Positions 1-7,952 of a stretch of DNA of 39,048 nt are shown piece by piece. Position 1 is the stretch's first letter, and each line of letters opens with the position of its first letter. The translations under genes and the position numbers were made by a program. Source of the DNA: an uncultured Oceanospirillaceae bacterium (GTDB lineage: Bacteria; Pseudomonadota; Gammaproteobacteria; Pseudomonadales; Balneatricaceae). Location: NCBI GenBank assembly GCA_913052465.1, contig CAJXEN010000002.1, positions 1 through 39,048 on the forward strand, read 5' to 3'. The notes below the pieces were generated by a model that saw only the letters and a program-made list of their open reading frames with translations, made no database searches and was not told the DNA's origin.

Positions 1-62
1 AAGAAGCTGAGAAGATCACCACTGTTCAAGCTGCAATCGACTACGTTAATGCTAATCAGTAA
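1..62 (+). CDS. acpP: acyl carrier protein, C-terminal end (partial)
   Basis: Only the last 19 codons are in the window, read in frame from base 3 and ending in TAA at 60-62. The translation EAEKITTVQAAIDYVNANQ is the characteristic C-terminal helix of bacterial acyl carrier protein, including the KITTVQ-AIDYV motif. AcpP carries growing acyl chains on a phosphopantetheine arm during type II fatty-acid synthesis; its serine lies upstream of the window. acpP directly before fabF is the usual gammaproteobacterial order. The terminator that follows suggests acpP is mostly transcribed apart from fabF. Confidence 0.93.
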   Translation, partial: EAEKITTVQAAIDYVNANQ

Positions 63-96
63 GTTAGCTTAGTTTTTTGCACGTTGAATTGAAGTT

Positions 97-128
97 AGAA
101 AAGCCGCACCACTTGGTGCGGCTTTTCT
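97..128 (+). terminator. intrinsic terminator after acpP
   Basis: A perfect 14-bp stem (AGAAAAGCCGCACC at 97-110 with its complement at 115-128) encloses the tetraloop ACTT. The core is GC-rich and the 3' arm ends in a T-rich stretch, as in a Rho-independent terminator. It lies 35 bases after the acpP stop. The A-rich start of the stem means it could work in both directions. Confidence 0.88.
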
Positions 129-143
129 GCATCTACAGCTTTT

Positions 144-157
144 AAAACAGCTGTTTG
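144..157 (+). promoter_or_regulatory. palindromic operator candidate in front of fabF
   Basis: AAAACAGCTGTTTG contains the perfect 12-bp palindrome AAACAGCTGTTT (145-156). It resembles the PsrA-type fatty-acid operator (G/C)AAAC-N4-GTTT(G/C), differing at the first base. A near-identical element lies before the SCP2 gene at 25536-25551. A candidate -10 (CATAAT, 173-178) sits so that its -35 would fall on or next to the palindrome, which would fit repression. The bound protein is inferred, not seen. Confidence 0.45.
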
Positions 158-229
158 ATGGCAAAAAAATGCCATAATAGAAGTATTACTTACGCAATTT
201 GCGTGGGCTATCATTGAAAGGAGATTCAA

Positions 230-1468
230 ATGACTCGTAAGCGCGTTGTAGTTACTGGCATGGGTATGTTGAGCCCAGTTGGTAACACCATGGACGAAAC
301 TTGGAGCAACCTCCTAGCTGCAAAAAGTGGTGTGGCGAACATTACTCATTTTGATACTGAAGGTTTTGGTACTCACTTTTCTGCTGGTGTAAAAGATTTT
401 GACCTAAGCAACTACTTGCCACCCAAAGAAGGCAAGAAGATGGATTTATTTATTCAGTATGGTATGGCCGCAGGTATCCAGGCTATTCAAGATGCCAATC
501 TAGAAATTACCGATGCTAATGCAGACCGCATTGGTGTTGCGATTGGCTCTGGCATTGGCGGTTTACCCTTGATTGAAAAATGCCATGATGCCCTTAATAA
601 AAGTGGTCCCAGACGGATCTCTCCGTTCTTTGTACCAGGCAGTATTATCAATATGATCTCTGGTAATTTGTCGATTATGTACGGATTACGTGGTCCTAAT
701 ATTGCGATTACCACAGCCTGTACCACGGGCACCCACAACATTGGCGCCTCTGCACGTATGATCGCTTATGGTGACGCAGATGTGATGGTGTGTGGCGGAG
801 CTGAAATGGCTACCACGCCATTAGGTTTAGGTGGTTTTGGCGCTGCTCGTGCGTTATCTACTCGTAATGATGATCCGTTAGCAGCGAGTCGCCCTTGGGA
901 TGCTGGCCGAGACGGTTTTGTTTTGGGTGATGGCGCGGGTGTAATGGTGCTAGAGGAGTATGAATCGGCGAAAGCTCGTGGTGCTAGAATCTACGCTGAG
1001 CTAACTGGCTTTGGGATGAGTGGCGACGCATACCACATGACCTCGCCACCAGAAGATGGCCGTGGCGCTGCAGCATCAATGCGCAACGCTATGAAGGATG
1101 CTGGCCTCAACGGTGGTGATATTCAGTACATAAATGCCCACGGTACATCGACACCTGCAGGAGACATTGCCGAATCCAATGCCGCAAAACTAGTGTTAGG
1201 TTCAGCCGCAGAGAATGTACGCATGAGCTCAACTAAATCTATGATCGGGCACTTACTCGGCGCAGCAGGTGCTGTAGAAGCCATCTTTTCTGTTTTGGCG
1301 ATACGTGACCAGGTAGCACCACCGACCATTAATTTAGATAACCCTTCGCCTGGGTGTGACCTTAACTACGTGCCTCATCAACCACAAGAAACTCGTATAC
1401 ACTCAGCAATGTCTAATTCATTTGGTTTTGGCGGCACTAACGGCACGTTGATTTTCTCTCGTATTTAA
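230..1468 (+). CDS. fabF: beta-ketoacyl-ACP synthase II
   Basis: Condensing enzyme of type II fatty-acid synthesis: it adds two carbons from malonyl-ACP to acyl-ACP, and in E. coli is the form that makes cis-vaccenate. The protein has 412 residues, the usual FabF length. The Cys-His-His triad is visible: C164 in TTACTTG, H304 in INAHGTST and H341 in [10 protein letters not shown], with the conserved lysine K336 between. The glycine-rich C-terminal loop [11 protein letters not shown] is also present. The ATG at 230 has a strong AAGGAG ribosome-binding site 7 bases upstream. It follows acpP after a terminator and an operator-like palindrome, so it probably has its own promoter. pabC starts 21 bases downstream. 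Confidence 0.97.
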   Translation: MTRKRVVVTGMGMLSPVGNTMDETWSNLLAAKSGVANITHFDTEGFGTHFSAGVKDFDLSNYLPPKEGKKMDLFIQYGMAAGIQAIQDANLEITDANADRIGVAIGSGIGGLPLIEKCHDALNKSGPRRISPFFVPGSIINMISGNLSIMYGLRGPNIAITTACTTGTHNIGASARMIAYGDADVMVCGGAEMATTPLGLGGFGAARALSTRNDDPLAASRPWDAGRDGFVLGDGAGVMVLEEYESAKARGARIYAELTGFGMSGDAYHMTSPPEDGRGAAASMRNAMKDAGLNGGDIQYINAHGTSTPAGDIAESNAAKLVLGSAAENVRMSSTKSMIGHLLGAAGAVEAIFSVLAIRDQVAPPTINLDNPSPGCDLNYVPHQPQETRIHSAMSNSFGFGGTNGTLIFSRI

Positions 1469-1489
1469 CCTTCCAATGAGGCTGGCGCA

Positions 1490-2392
1490 ATGGAGTCTAC
1501 AACCCTGGTTAATGGCCAGCCTTCAAATACGCTAGAAGTTAGTGATCGTGGTCTAGCTTATGGTGATGGGGTATTTGAAACCATTGCTTTAAGCCAAGGC
1601 CAAGTGCAGTTATGGCAAGGTCACCAACAGCGCCTAATAACGGGCTTGTTGACGTTAGGTATTGTAGCTGATCGAGTGTCAGCACAAAACTTGGTTGACG
1701 CCATAGCAAACGATATCCAAACTGCATACGCCCTATATGGCCGCCCCAAGGGAGTGATCAAAATTACCGTCACTCGTGGCAGCGGTGGGCGTGGGTATGC
1801 GCCACCAATTGAATCCATACCCACACGCATTGTTTTTATATTACCTTGGCCGTTAGGGCGCAGTCACTTGTCTGGAGACGGTGTGCGCGTTCAAATTTGC
1901 CAGCACCGATGGTCCAATAATACTGCCTTAGCAGGCGTTAAACACCTTAATCGTTTAGACCAAGTAATGGCGCGTCGTGAGTGGAGTGATAGCAATATCC
2001 ATGAAGGCATTATGCTCGACCAAAACGGCCTAGTGATTTCGGGAGTGATGAGTAATCTATTCATCCAAATGGATGGTGTACTTATTACACCCAAGCTAGA
2101 CCAATGCGGCATTAACGGCACTATGGCCCAAGTAGTGCGTACCATAGCCGAACAATGTAATATTGACGTGGTCCAGCAACAAGTGACTTTAGAACTGCTT
2201 CTTAAAGCTGATGCAGCCTTTATGACCAACAGTTTAAATGGCATGTGGCCTATTATAACTCTGACACAATCAGCACTCGGCTCTCCTAGCCTCAATACAA
2301 CGCGCTGGCCTATTTCTGCGCTCATTCAAACACTTCAGAAAACCCTTGCACAACACTTGTCTGAGCAACTGACTGTCGGTGAAATATGTTAA
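1490..2392 (+). CDS. pabC: aminodeoxychorismate lyase
   Basis: Class IV PLP enzyme that releases pyruvate from 4-amino-4-deoxychorismate to give p-aminobenzoate for folate. The 300-residue protein has the N-terminal DRGLAYGDGVFET signature of the fold. The PLP lysine is expected at K151 in GVKHLNRLDQVMARRE, and the glycine loop SGVMSNLF (about 184-191) should bind the cofactor phosphate. The C-terminal NSLNGMWPI fits PabC better than branched-chain aminotransferases. A GAGG motif precedes the ATG. The gene sits between fabF and mltG, its conserved place, and overlaps mltG by 7 bases, implying coupled translation. Confidence 0.92.
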   Translation: MESTTLVNGQPSNTLEVSDRGLAYGDGVFETIALSQGQVQLWQGHQQRLITGLLTLGIVADRVSAQNLVDAIANDIQTAYALYGRPKGVIKITVTRGSGGRGYAPPIESIPTRIVFILPWPLGRSHLSGDGVRVQICQHRWSNNTALAGVKHLNRLDQVMARREWSDSNIHEGIMLDQNGLVISGVMSNLFIQMDGVLITPKLDQCGINGTMAQVVRTIAEQCNIDVVQQQVTLELLLKADAAFMTNSLNGMWPIITLTQSALGSPSLNTTRWPISALIQTLQKTLAQHLSEQLTVGEIC

Positions 2393-3390
2393 AAAAAGTA
2401 TGGTTTTGGCTACTAATGGTTAGTATTTTAGTAATCACTTTAATCACTTACGGCGCCATACGGCAAGTACAAGTATGGTTATATGAACCTTTACCACTTT
2501 CAGATCCCACACTAATTACTATATCCTCTGGCACTGGGCTAGGTGCCATTAGTAATAAGCTCGAACAAGTGGGGGTTATTGCTCATGCCGATAGTTTTAA
2601 ATATTATGCAAAATGGCGTCAATTGGATCGTCATATAAAGGCCGGAGAATATCAGTTTAGTGGCTCCCTTAGTAGCGTAGAAGTGCTCGCGCAATTGGTG
2701 TCTGGTAAAGTTTTGGAGTATCAGTTCACAGTTCCAGAGGGACTGCGTTATAAGGACTTCGTAACACTTTTGAGCCAACATCCTGCGATGCAAGGCAAAC
2801 CCATACCTGAAGCTGACGAATGGCTCAGCGTAATGCATAGCCGCTGGCAACATCCAGAAGGTTTACTGTTTCCATCTACCTACCGATTTGCTCGGCACAA
2901 TTTGCCGATGGACATCATCAAGCAAGCACATTTAAAACAATTGCAGATTTTACAAACTGCCTGGGCACAAAGGGCAGCCGACTTACCCTATGAAACACCC
3001 TATGAAGCCCTTATTATGGCTTCTATTATTGAAAAAGAAACGGGCTTAGCTAGTGAACGAGCAACGATCGCTGGCGTGTTTGTTAGACGCCTACAAAAGG
3101 GCATGAAACTACAAACTGATCCCACAGTAATTTATGGCATGGGCGCAGACTTTAAGGGTAACATTCGCCGTTCTGATTTAACCAAAGACACGCCGTACAA
3201 TACCTACGTTCATCGTGGGCTTCCTCCTACACCCATCGCGTTACCAGGTTTAGCTGCTATACATGCAGCATTAAACCCAGAAGATGGCCTCAGCCTGTTT
3301 TTTGTCTCGAGGGGAGACGGTAGCCATGAGTTTTCAGATACGTACCCACAGCACCTGATTAATGTGCGTAAATACCAGCTAAAAAACTAA
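2386..3390 (+). CDS. mltG: endolytic murein transglycosylase
   Basis: Inner-membrane lytic transglycosylase that cuts nascent glycan strands and is thought to set their length. One N-terminal membrane segment (about 6-24) is followed by a periplasmic YceG domain. The catalytic glutamate motif ASIIEKETG places E218 at the same number as in E. coli MltG. The segments TDPTVIYG, the PYNTY-HRGLPPTPI stretch and the C-terminal HEFSDTYPQHL are family hallmarks. At 334 residues it is of normal size. The ATG lies inside the last codons of pabC (ATGTTAA overlap). tmk follows 10 bases later. Confidence 0.95.
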   Translation: MLKKVWFWLLMVSILVITLITYGAIRQVQVWLYEPLPLSDPTLITISSGTGLGAISNKLEQVGVIAHADSFKYYAKWRQLDRHIKAGEYQFSGSLSSVEVLAQLVSGKVLEYQFTVPEGLRYKDFVTLLSQHPAMQGKPIPEADEWLSVMHSRWQHPEGLLFPSTYRFARHNLPMDIIKQAHLKQLQILQTAWAQRAADLPYETPYEALIMASIIEKETGLASERATIAGVFVRRLQKGMKLQTDPTVIYGMGADFKGNIRRSDLTKDTPYNTYVHRGLPPTPIALPGLAAIHAALNPEDGLSLFFVSRGDGSHEFSDTYPQHLINVRKYQLKN

Positions 3391-3400
3391 GAGATTTTTT

Positions 3401-4057
3401 ATGGCCTCATCATTTATATCAATAGAAGGCGGCGAGGGTGCTGGTAAGTCTACGAGTATTGAATACATCAGACAAAAACTCGAAGCTTGTGGCATAGAGT
3501 GTGTAGTTACGCGAGAACCTGGTGGCACACCCATGGCTGAAGATATTCGACAACTATTACTGCAACATCGTGATGAAATTGTTGATCCATATACCGAGCT
3601 TTTGTTAATGTTTGCGTCGCGTCGGCAACATGTAGAAAATGTTATCCGACCCGCTCTAGCCTCAGGAAAATGGGTAGTTTGTGATCGTTTTACAGACGCT
3701 TCATTCGCTTATCAAGGATTCGGGCGTGGTTTAGATAAAGACTTTATTACTAGCCTTAAACATTGGGTGCACGGTGATTTAACCCCACATATGACCTTAC
3801 TATTTGACCTAGATATCAATATTGGCATGGGGCGGGCAGGCAAGCGGTCTAATTTTGACCGAATTGAAACGGAACAAACCAGCTTCTTTGAGCGAGTCAG
3901 GCAAGGTTATTTGACCCAAGCAAACGATGAGCCACAACGGTACCGTATTGTTGATGCATCCCAATCTATTAACCATGTTGAAAACCAAGTGGACAATTTC
4001 CTTATGCCATTATTGGCCTCTTCGAAGGCAGCTTCCTTGTTGGCCTCGGGGCACTAG
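3401..4057 (+). CDS. tmk: thymidylate kinase
   Basis: Phosphorylates dTMP to dTDP with ATP in the cytoplasm. The protein has 218 residues. The P-loop is EGGEGAGKST at 9-18, the DR(F/Y/H) motif is in VVCDRFTDASFAYQG, and the LID region is GRAGKRSNFDRIE, with basic residues typical of the E. coli-type enzyme. TREPGGTP is the dTMP-binding loop. The ATG at 3401 follows mltG closely, with only a weak purine-rich ribosome-binding site. The stop is one base before the holB start, so expression is probably coupled. Confidence 0.96.
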   Translation: MASSFISIEGGEGAGKSTSIEYIRQKLEACGIECVVTREPGGTPMAEDIRQLLLQHRDEIVDPYTELLLMFASRRQHVENVIRPALASGKWVVCDRFTDASFAYQGFGRGLDKDFITSLKHWVHGDLTPHMTLLFDLDINIGMGRAGKRSNFDRIETEQTSFFERVRQGYLTQANDEPQRYRIVDASQSINHVENQVDNFLMPLLASSKAASLLASGH

Positions 4058-4058
4058 C

Positions 4059-5090
4059 ATGATGACCAACGAGACTAATGTATCGTTTTTGAACTCATAT
4101 CCCTGGCAGCAAGAGTATTGGCTGCAGGTCAACAACATGATGCAGCAACAACGCTTGCCCCATGCATTAATTATTGGTGGTGTACCTGGCCTTGGAAAGT
4201 TAGCCTTTGCCAAACGACTTGCTGCAGCTTTATTGTGCCAACAACAGACCAGTGGTAATGCCTGTGGCGAATGTAAGTCTTGCCAGCTATTAGCTGCCAA
4301 CAGTCATCCTGACTTTAAGATAATGCAACCTGAAGAGGCTGGTAAAGCTATTTTGGTAGACCAAGTTCGAGGTATTCAACATGCCATGGCCACCACTGCT
4401 CAACAAGGTGGTGCTCGAGTAATAATTATTAATGGCGCAGCAGATCTTAACTTAAATGCGGCAAATGCGTTATTGAAACAGCTGGAAGAACCGGGAGCTA
4501 ATAGCTATTTTTTGCTTCTACACCAATGGCCTAAGTCTGTATTGCCTACGGTTCGCAGTCGTTGCCAGCAATTAGACATCGCTATACCTTCATCTGAAGA
4601 CGCCTTGCAGTGGCTGCAACAACAGTTAATTGGTATTGATGTCAGTAATGATGCAGCTATAAAACTATTACAGCTGGCCAACGGAGGCCCACTCAAAGCA
4701 CTAGAGCTGCATGCTGCTAAGGCCCACCAGCTGCGTCACCAAATGCTCGTTGATCTTACGGCTATTTTAAGGGGTAAAGAAAGCCCAGTAACAGTAGCTC
4801 ATAGCTGGCATAAGCAGCCTTTAGACCAGATGTTCAGCTGGTGGATAGAGTGGCTAAATGATCTTATTAAATTGAAAATGACGGCCAGTACATTACACTT
4901 AAATAATCCAGACATTGTTAAACTACTGCAGGCTGTCGCTTCGCGTAGCAATGTCATGGCTATTTACTCCTTGTTAGAAAAACTGACTCAACAGCTTAGC
5001 TATATTAATCAGCGTCGTAACCTTAATGCCCAATTGGTGTGTGAAGAACTCTTACATCAATGGTATTTATTAGTACGTTCTGGAACTTAA
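4059..5090 (+). CDS. holB: DNA polymerase III delta-prime subunit
   Basis: Clamp-loader subunit of the replicative polymerase. Residues 34-60 carry a modified P-loop (GVPGLGKL) that aligns with the AAA+ fold, followed by the four-cysteine zinc module C60, C69, C72, C75 (NACGECKSC). SRC in TVRSRCQQL is the arginine-finger motif region. The reading frame stays open further upstream inside tmk, but I chose the ATG at 4059, one base after the tmk stop, with GGGG 7 bases ahead; ATG 4062 is an equal alternative. The protein is 343 residues. It lies between tmk and tatD, but the pilZ gene found after holB in Pseudomonas is absent. Confidence 0.92.
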   Translation: MMTNETNVSFLNSYPWQQEYWLQVNNMMQQQRLPHALIIGGVPGLGKLAFAKRLAAALLCQQQTSGNACGECKSCQLLAANSHPDFKIMQPEEAGKAILVDQVRGIQHAMATTAQQGGARVIIINGAADLNLNAANALLKQLEEPGANSYFLLLHQWPKSVLPTVRSRCQQLDIAIPSSEDALQWLQQQLIGIDVSNDAAIKLLQLANGGPLKALELHAAKAHQLRHQMLVDLTAILRGKESPVTVAHSWHKQPLDQMFSWWIEWLNDLIKLKMTASTLHLNNPDIVKLLQAVASRSNVMAIYSLLEKLTQQLSYINQRRNLNAQLVCEELLHQWYLLVRSGT

Positions 5091-5092
5091 CA

Positions 5093-5866
5093 ATGATTAT
5101 CGATTCCCACTGTCATCTAGATAAACTAGATACAAGTCACTACCCTAACGGTTTAGCAGGTTTAATCTCTGCTGCTCAAGCTGATGGTATTTCACAAATG
5201 TTAAGTATTGGTGTGGATACAGACCAGTTTGAACCAATGATGTCTCAAATTAAAGACTATGACTTTATACATGCTTCTGCTGGACTTCACCCCCTTGGCG
5301 TTAAAAGCCTAGATAGTCTTAAGCTGTTAGAGCAGCAGGCTAAACATGATAAGGTGGTCGCTATTGGCGAAACTGGCTTAGATTACTTTTATGAAAAAGA
5401 CAATTCGCAATTGCAGCAACAATCGTTTGCTACCCATTTGCAGCTTTCAAAACAACTTCGTAAACCTGTCATCGTTCATACACGGGACGCTAATGCTGAC
5501 ACTTTAAGCTTACTTAGTAATGAAGCAGACCTAACAGTAAGTGGCGTGATTCATTGCTTTACAGAAGATTGGGCCATGGCTAAAGCCTGTTTAGACTTAG
5601 GTTTTTACATCTCTATCTCTGGCATAGTAACCTTTAACAACGCTAATGCATTAAGAGAGTTGGTTAAAAAACTTCCTATGGATCGCTTGTTGGTAGAAAC
5701 TGACTCACCCTACCTAACACCAGCGCCTCACCGTGGTCAACAAAATGAACCTAAACATGTACGCTTGGTTGCCCAATATGTAGCCGGCCTTAAAGGAGTT
5801 TCATTAGAGCATCTTGCTGAACAGACCAGTGATAATTTTGTTAAGCTATTTCTGACACCACGCTAG
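5093..5866 (+). CDS. tatD: TatD-family metal-dependent hydrolase / DNase
   Basis: TIM-barrel amidohydrolase-fold nuclease of the TatD/YcfH family. The metal site begins with SHCHLD (H6, H8). GETGLDYFYE supplies the bridging glutamate, PVIVHTRDA and GVIHCFTED supply histidines, and VETDSPYLTP supplies the aspartate. At 257 residues it is a normal length. An in-frame start at 5060 lies inside holB; I prefer the ATG at 5093, two bases after the holB stop, because the family begins directly with this metal motif. Position next to holB matches the ycfH subfamily. The physiological substrate is unknown; 3'-5' DNase activity is known for relatives. Confidence 0.9.
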   Translation: MIIDSHCHLDKLDTSHYPNGLAGLISAAQADGISQMLSIGVDTDQFEPMMSQIKDYDFIHASAGLHPLGVKSLDSLKLLEQQAKHDKVVAIGETGLDYFYEKDNSQLQQQSFATHLQLSKQLRKPVIVHTRDANADTLSLLSNEADLTVSGVIHCFTEDWAMAKACLDLGFYISISGIVTFNNANALRELVKKLPMDRLLVETDSPYLTPAPHRGQQNEPKHVRLVAQYVAGLKGVSLEHLAEQTSDNFVKLFLTPR

Positions 5867-5896
5867 TTAAGGAATATTATAAGTAATGGCCTTTTG

Positions 5897-5935
5897 AAGC
5901 TTTTATGACTATGATGATTACCTTAGTCATAGCTT
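5897..5935. repeat. imperfect inverted repeat before the TetR gene
   Basis: The right arm AGTCATAGCTT (5925-5935) is complementary to AAGC plus TATGACT on the left (5897-5910), apart from a 3-base T bulge. The central TATGACT/AGTCATA arms (5904-5910 and 5925-5931) are perfect. No T-run follows, so an operator for the downstream TetR protein is more likely than a terminator. This is inference from position. Confidence 0.35.
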
Positions 5936-5961
5936 GACCGGCTTACCTATTTATCTATTTA
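5934..5961 (+). promoter_or_regulatory. possible sigma-70 promoter for the tetR operon
   Basis: TTGACC (5934-5939), a 16-base spacer and TATTTA (5956-5961) lie about 30 bases before the TetR start and touch the inverted repeat. Both hexamers match the consensus only in part. Confidence 0.3.
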
Positions 5962-5992
5962 CCGACCTATTTGTAAAATCGAAGGTATCACT

Positions 5993-6712
5993 ATGAATTG
6001 GGGCATTGCTTCTAAACCAAAAATTCCTGCCTATTTTCCGCGCGAAAAGGAAAACCGTAAAGTACGTGAGTTTCAGCGTAGGGAAGAAGAGATACTAGAA
6101 ACGGCGTTAGAACTTTTTCGTGTTCACGGTGAAGATAAAGTGACTGTAGAAATGATTGCAGACAATGTCGGTATTGGTAAGGGCACCATATACAAACACT
6201 TTAAGTCTAAATCAGATATTTATATCTATTTACTGATTAACTATGAACAACAGTTAGCCAGTTTATTAGCGACAAAAGATTTTTCTGATCCTGAGTCCTT
6301 GTGGCGCAGTTATTTTGAGTATCGGATGAATGACCCAGAGCAAGCGTTACTGTTCGATCGCTTGGAGGACCGTTTGATCAAGGGTGAAGAATATGAAAAT
6401 GAGATCGCCGAAGTCCATAAAATACGCAATCAAAATATGCAAGTATTAACGACCCTAGTTGAAAAGCGTATCGATTCTGGCAGGTTAGAACAAGTGCCTG
6501 CATATTTCCATTTATCTGCTTCTTGGGCTCTAGTTCATGGTGCCCTAGCTTTGCATGATTCAGGCTTCTTTAAACAGTTTATTCAAGACCGTGAAGCTTT
6601 TTTTGAGTTCCTTATGCAAATAGGTATGCGCATGGGTAATCGCGGGCAAAGTCGCAATACCGATGCTACCAAAAAAGCGCACCCTGAAAATGATACTGCC
6701 GACAGAGACTAA
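5993..6712 (+). CDS. TetR/AcrR-family transcriptional regulator
   Basis: The 239-residue protein has a TetR helix-turn-helix at about 27-75. The motif VTVEMIADNVGIGKGTIYKHFKSK matches the recognition region, and the rest is a helical ligand/dimer domain with no metal or other motif I can name. A basic 25-residue extension precedes the DNA-binding domain. The ATG has AAGG upstream. This TetR gene follows tatD in the Pseudomonas order too, so it is a conserved neighbour rather than a recent arrival. It starts a short run with the DUF1285 gene and upp. Its ligand and targets are not apparent; the inverted repeat upstream suggests self-regulation. Confidence 0.88.
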   Translation: MNWGIASKPKIPAYFPREKENRKVREFQRREEEILETALELFRVHGEDKVTVEMIADNVGIGKGTIYKHFKSKSDIYIYLLINYEQQLASLLATKDFSDPESLWRSYFEYRMNDPEQALLFDRLEDRLIKGEEYENEIAEVHKIRNQNMQVLTTLVEKRIDSGRLEQVPAYFHLSASWALVHGALALHDSGFFKQFIQDREAFFEFLMQIGMRMGNRGQSRNTDATKKAHPENDTADRD

Positions 6713-6718
6713 CTGAAC

Positions 6719-7258
6719 ATGTTAGAACAACTAGTAAAACATGCACAACAATTGCCCGATTATGATTTGGCCTCTTGGCAGCCTACATTTCATGGTGACA
6801 TGAACCTAGTTATCGCTGCTGACGGTACTTGGTACCATGAAGGAAGTGCCATCCTTAAATCAAAAATCATGCAATTATTTGGTAGATTATTGCAACGCCA
6901 AAAAAATGATGATTATTGGATTATTACTCCTGTAGACGCCTTTCGCATCACTGTTGAAGACTTACCTTTTGTCATTGTTGCTGCAGACCAGGTTCTCCAA
7001 AATGGTATTAAAGTGTGGCAATTCACCAGTAATACGGGTGACCAAACTTACCTCTCACGCGCTAATCAATTGGTTGTGACCTTCGACTCAGAGCAACAAC
7101 CACAACCTAAGTTGTGGTTACGCGATGGTCTATGGGGGCGCATTAATCGTGCAGTTTTTTACCAACTTGCTTTAGCCTGTGAGGTGGTTGAAACACCTCA
7201 AGGTGATCGAGCCGAGTTGACCAGCGGCCCTCACCGATACTGTTTCGGGCCAGTTTAA
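6719..7258 (+). CDS. DUF1285 domain protein
   Basis: The 179-residue protein is recognised by the DUF1285 pattern: [20 protein letters not shown] near 23-42, then LFGRLL and the pair [11 protein letters not shown]...VEDLPFVI. No signal peptide, membrane segment or catalytic motif is evident, so it is probably cytoplasmic. Function is unknown. It starts 6 bases after the TetR stop and ends 20 bases before upp, so the three genes are probably co-transcribed. A DUF1285 gene also follows the TetR gene in Pseudomonas. Confidence 0.85.
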   Translation: MLEQLVKHAQQLPDYDLASWQPTFHGDMNLVIAADGTWYHEGSAILKSKIMQLFGRLLQRQKNDDYWIITPVDAFRITVEDLPFVIVAADQVLQNGIKVWQFTSNTGDQTYLSRANQLVVTFDSEQQPQPKLWLRDGLWGRINRAVFYQLALACEVVETPQGDRAELTSGPHRYCFGPV

Positions 7259-7278
7259 CTCACCAGGAAATACATATT

Positions 7279-7908
7279 ATGCCAGTACATGAAATTCACC
7301 ACCCCCTTATTTCACATAAACTTGCACTACTACGCAAGGCTTTTGTAAGCACAAAACAATTTCGAGAACTATCTAATGAAGTAGCCAGTCTATTAACCTA
7401 TGAAGCGAGTAGGGGTTTACCGTTGGAAAAGGTGAATATTGATGGTTGGCAAGGCGAACCAATCCCTGTGCAAATGTTAGCTGGAAAAAAACTCACAATT
7501 GTGCCTATTCTGAGAGCAGGTCTAGGTATGCTTGAGGGAGTAATGCAGTTAGTGCCTAATGCAAAAGTGAGTGTTGTGGGACTTTACCGTAATGAAGAGA
7601 CCTTAGAACCAGTAGCTTACTTTGATAAGATAATTGCCGATGTAGATCAAAGAACAGCGCTTATTATTGACCCAATGCTAGCAACAGGAGGCACACTTTT
7701 GGCCACCATTGATTTACTTAAACAAAAGGGCTGTAAAAATATTATGGGATTATTCTTAGTCGCATCTCCTGAAGGTTTAGCCAAAGTTGCAGAATTACAT
7801 CCAGAGGTTAATCTGTATGTTGCCGCCATCGATGATTGCTTAAATGATCAAGGCTATATTATCCCAGGCTTAGGTGACGCTGGGGATAAAATATTTGGCA
7901 CCAAGTAA
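7279..7908 (+). CDS. upp: uracil phosphoribosyltransferase
   Basis: Pyrimidine-salvage enzyme that makes UMP from uracil and PRPP in the cytoplasm. The 209-residue length is typical. [10 protein letters not shown] is the conserved N-terminal active-site loop, [11 protein letters not shown] is the PRPP-binding motif, and [13 protein letters not shown] is the C-terminal uracil-binding signature. AGGAAA precedes the ATG. Here upp sits at the end of the TetR-DUF1285 run rather than beside the uraA permease. A hairpin follows the stop. Confidence 0.97.
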   Translation: MPVHEIHHPLISHKLALLRKAFVSTKQFRELSNEVASLLTYEASRGLPLEKVNIDGWQGEPIPVQMLAGKKLTIVPILRAGLGMLEGVMQLVPNAKVSVVGLYRNEETLEPVAYFDKIIADVDQRTALIIDPMLATGGTLLATIDLLKQKGCKNIMGLFLVASPEGLAKVAELHPEVNLYVAAIDDCLNDQGYIIPGLGDAGDKIFGTK

Positions 7909-7926
7909 TTTGATGCCTAAGTAAAG

Positions 7927-7949
7927 TAGGGCTAGTTATACCAGCCCTA
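7927..7949. terminator. hairpin between convergent upp and ETF-QO genes
   Basis: TAGGGCT (7927-7933) pairs with AGCCCTA (7943-7949) around a 9-base loop, in the 44-base gap between the two stop codons. No long T-run follows on either strand, so it is a modest candidate for a bidirectional terminator. Confidence 0.5.
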
Positions 7950-7952
7950 TGC

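Noticed and set aside
1891-2325. 144-codon open frame on minus inside pabC
   Set aside because: It is antisense to a clear PabC and has no family motif or ribosome-binding site.
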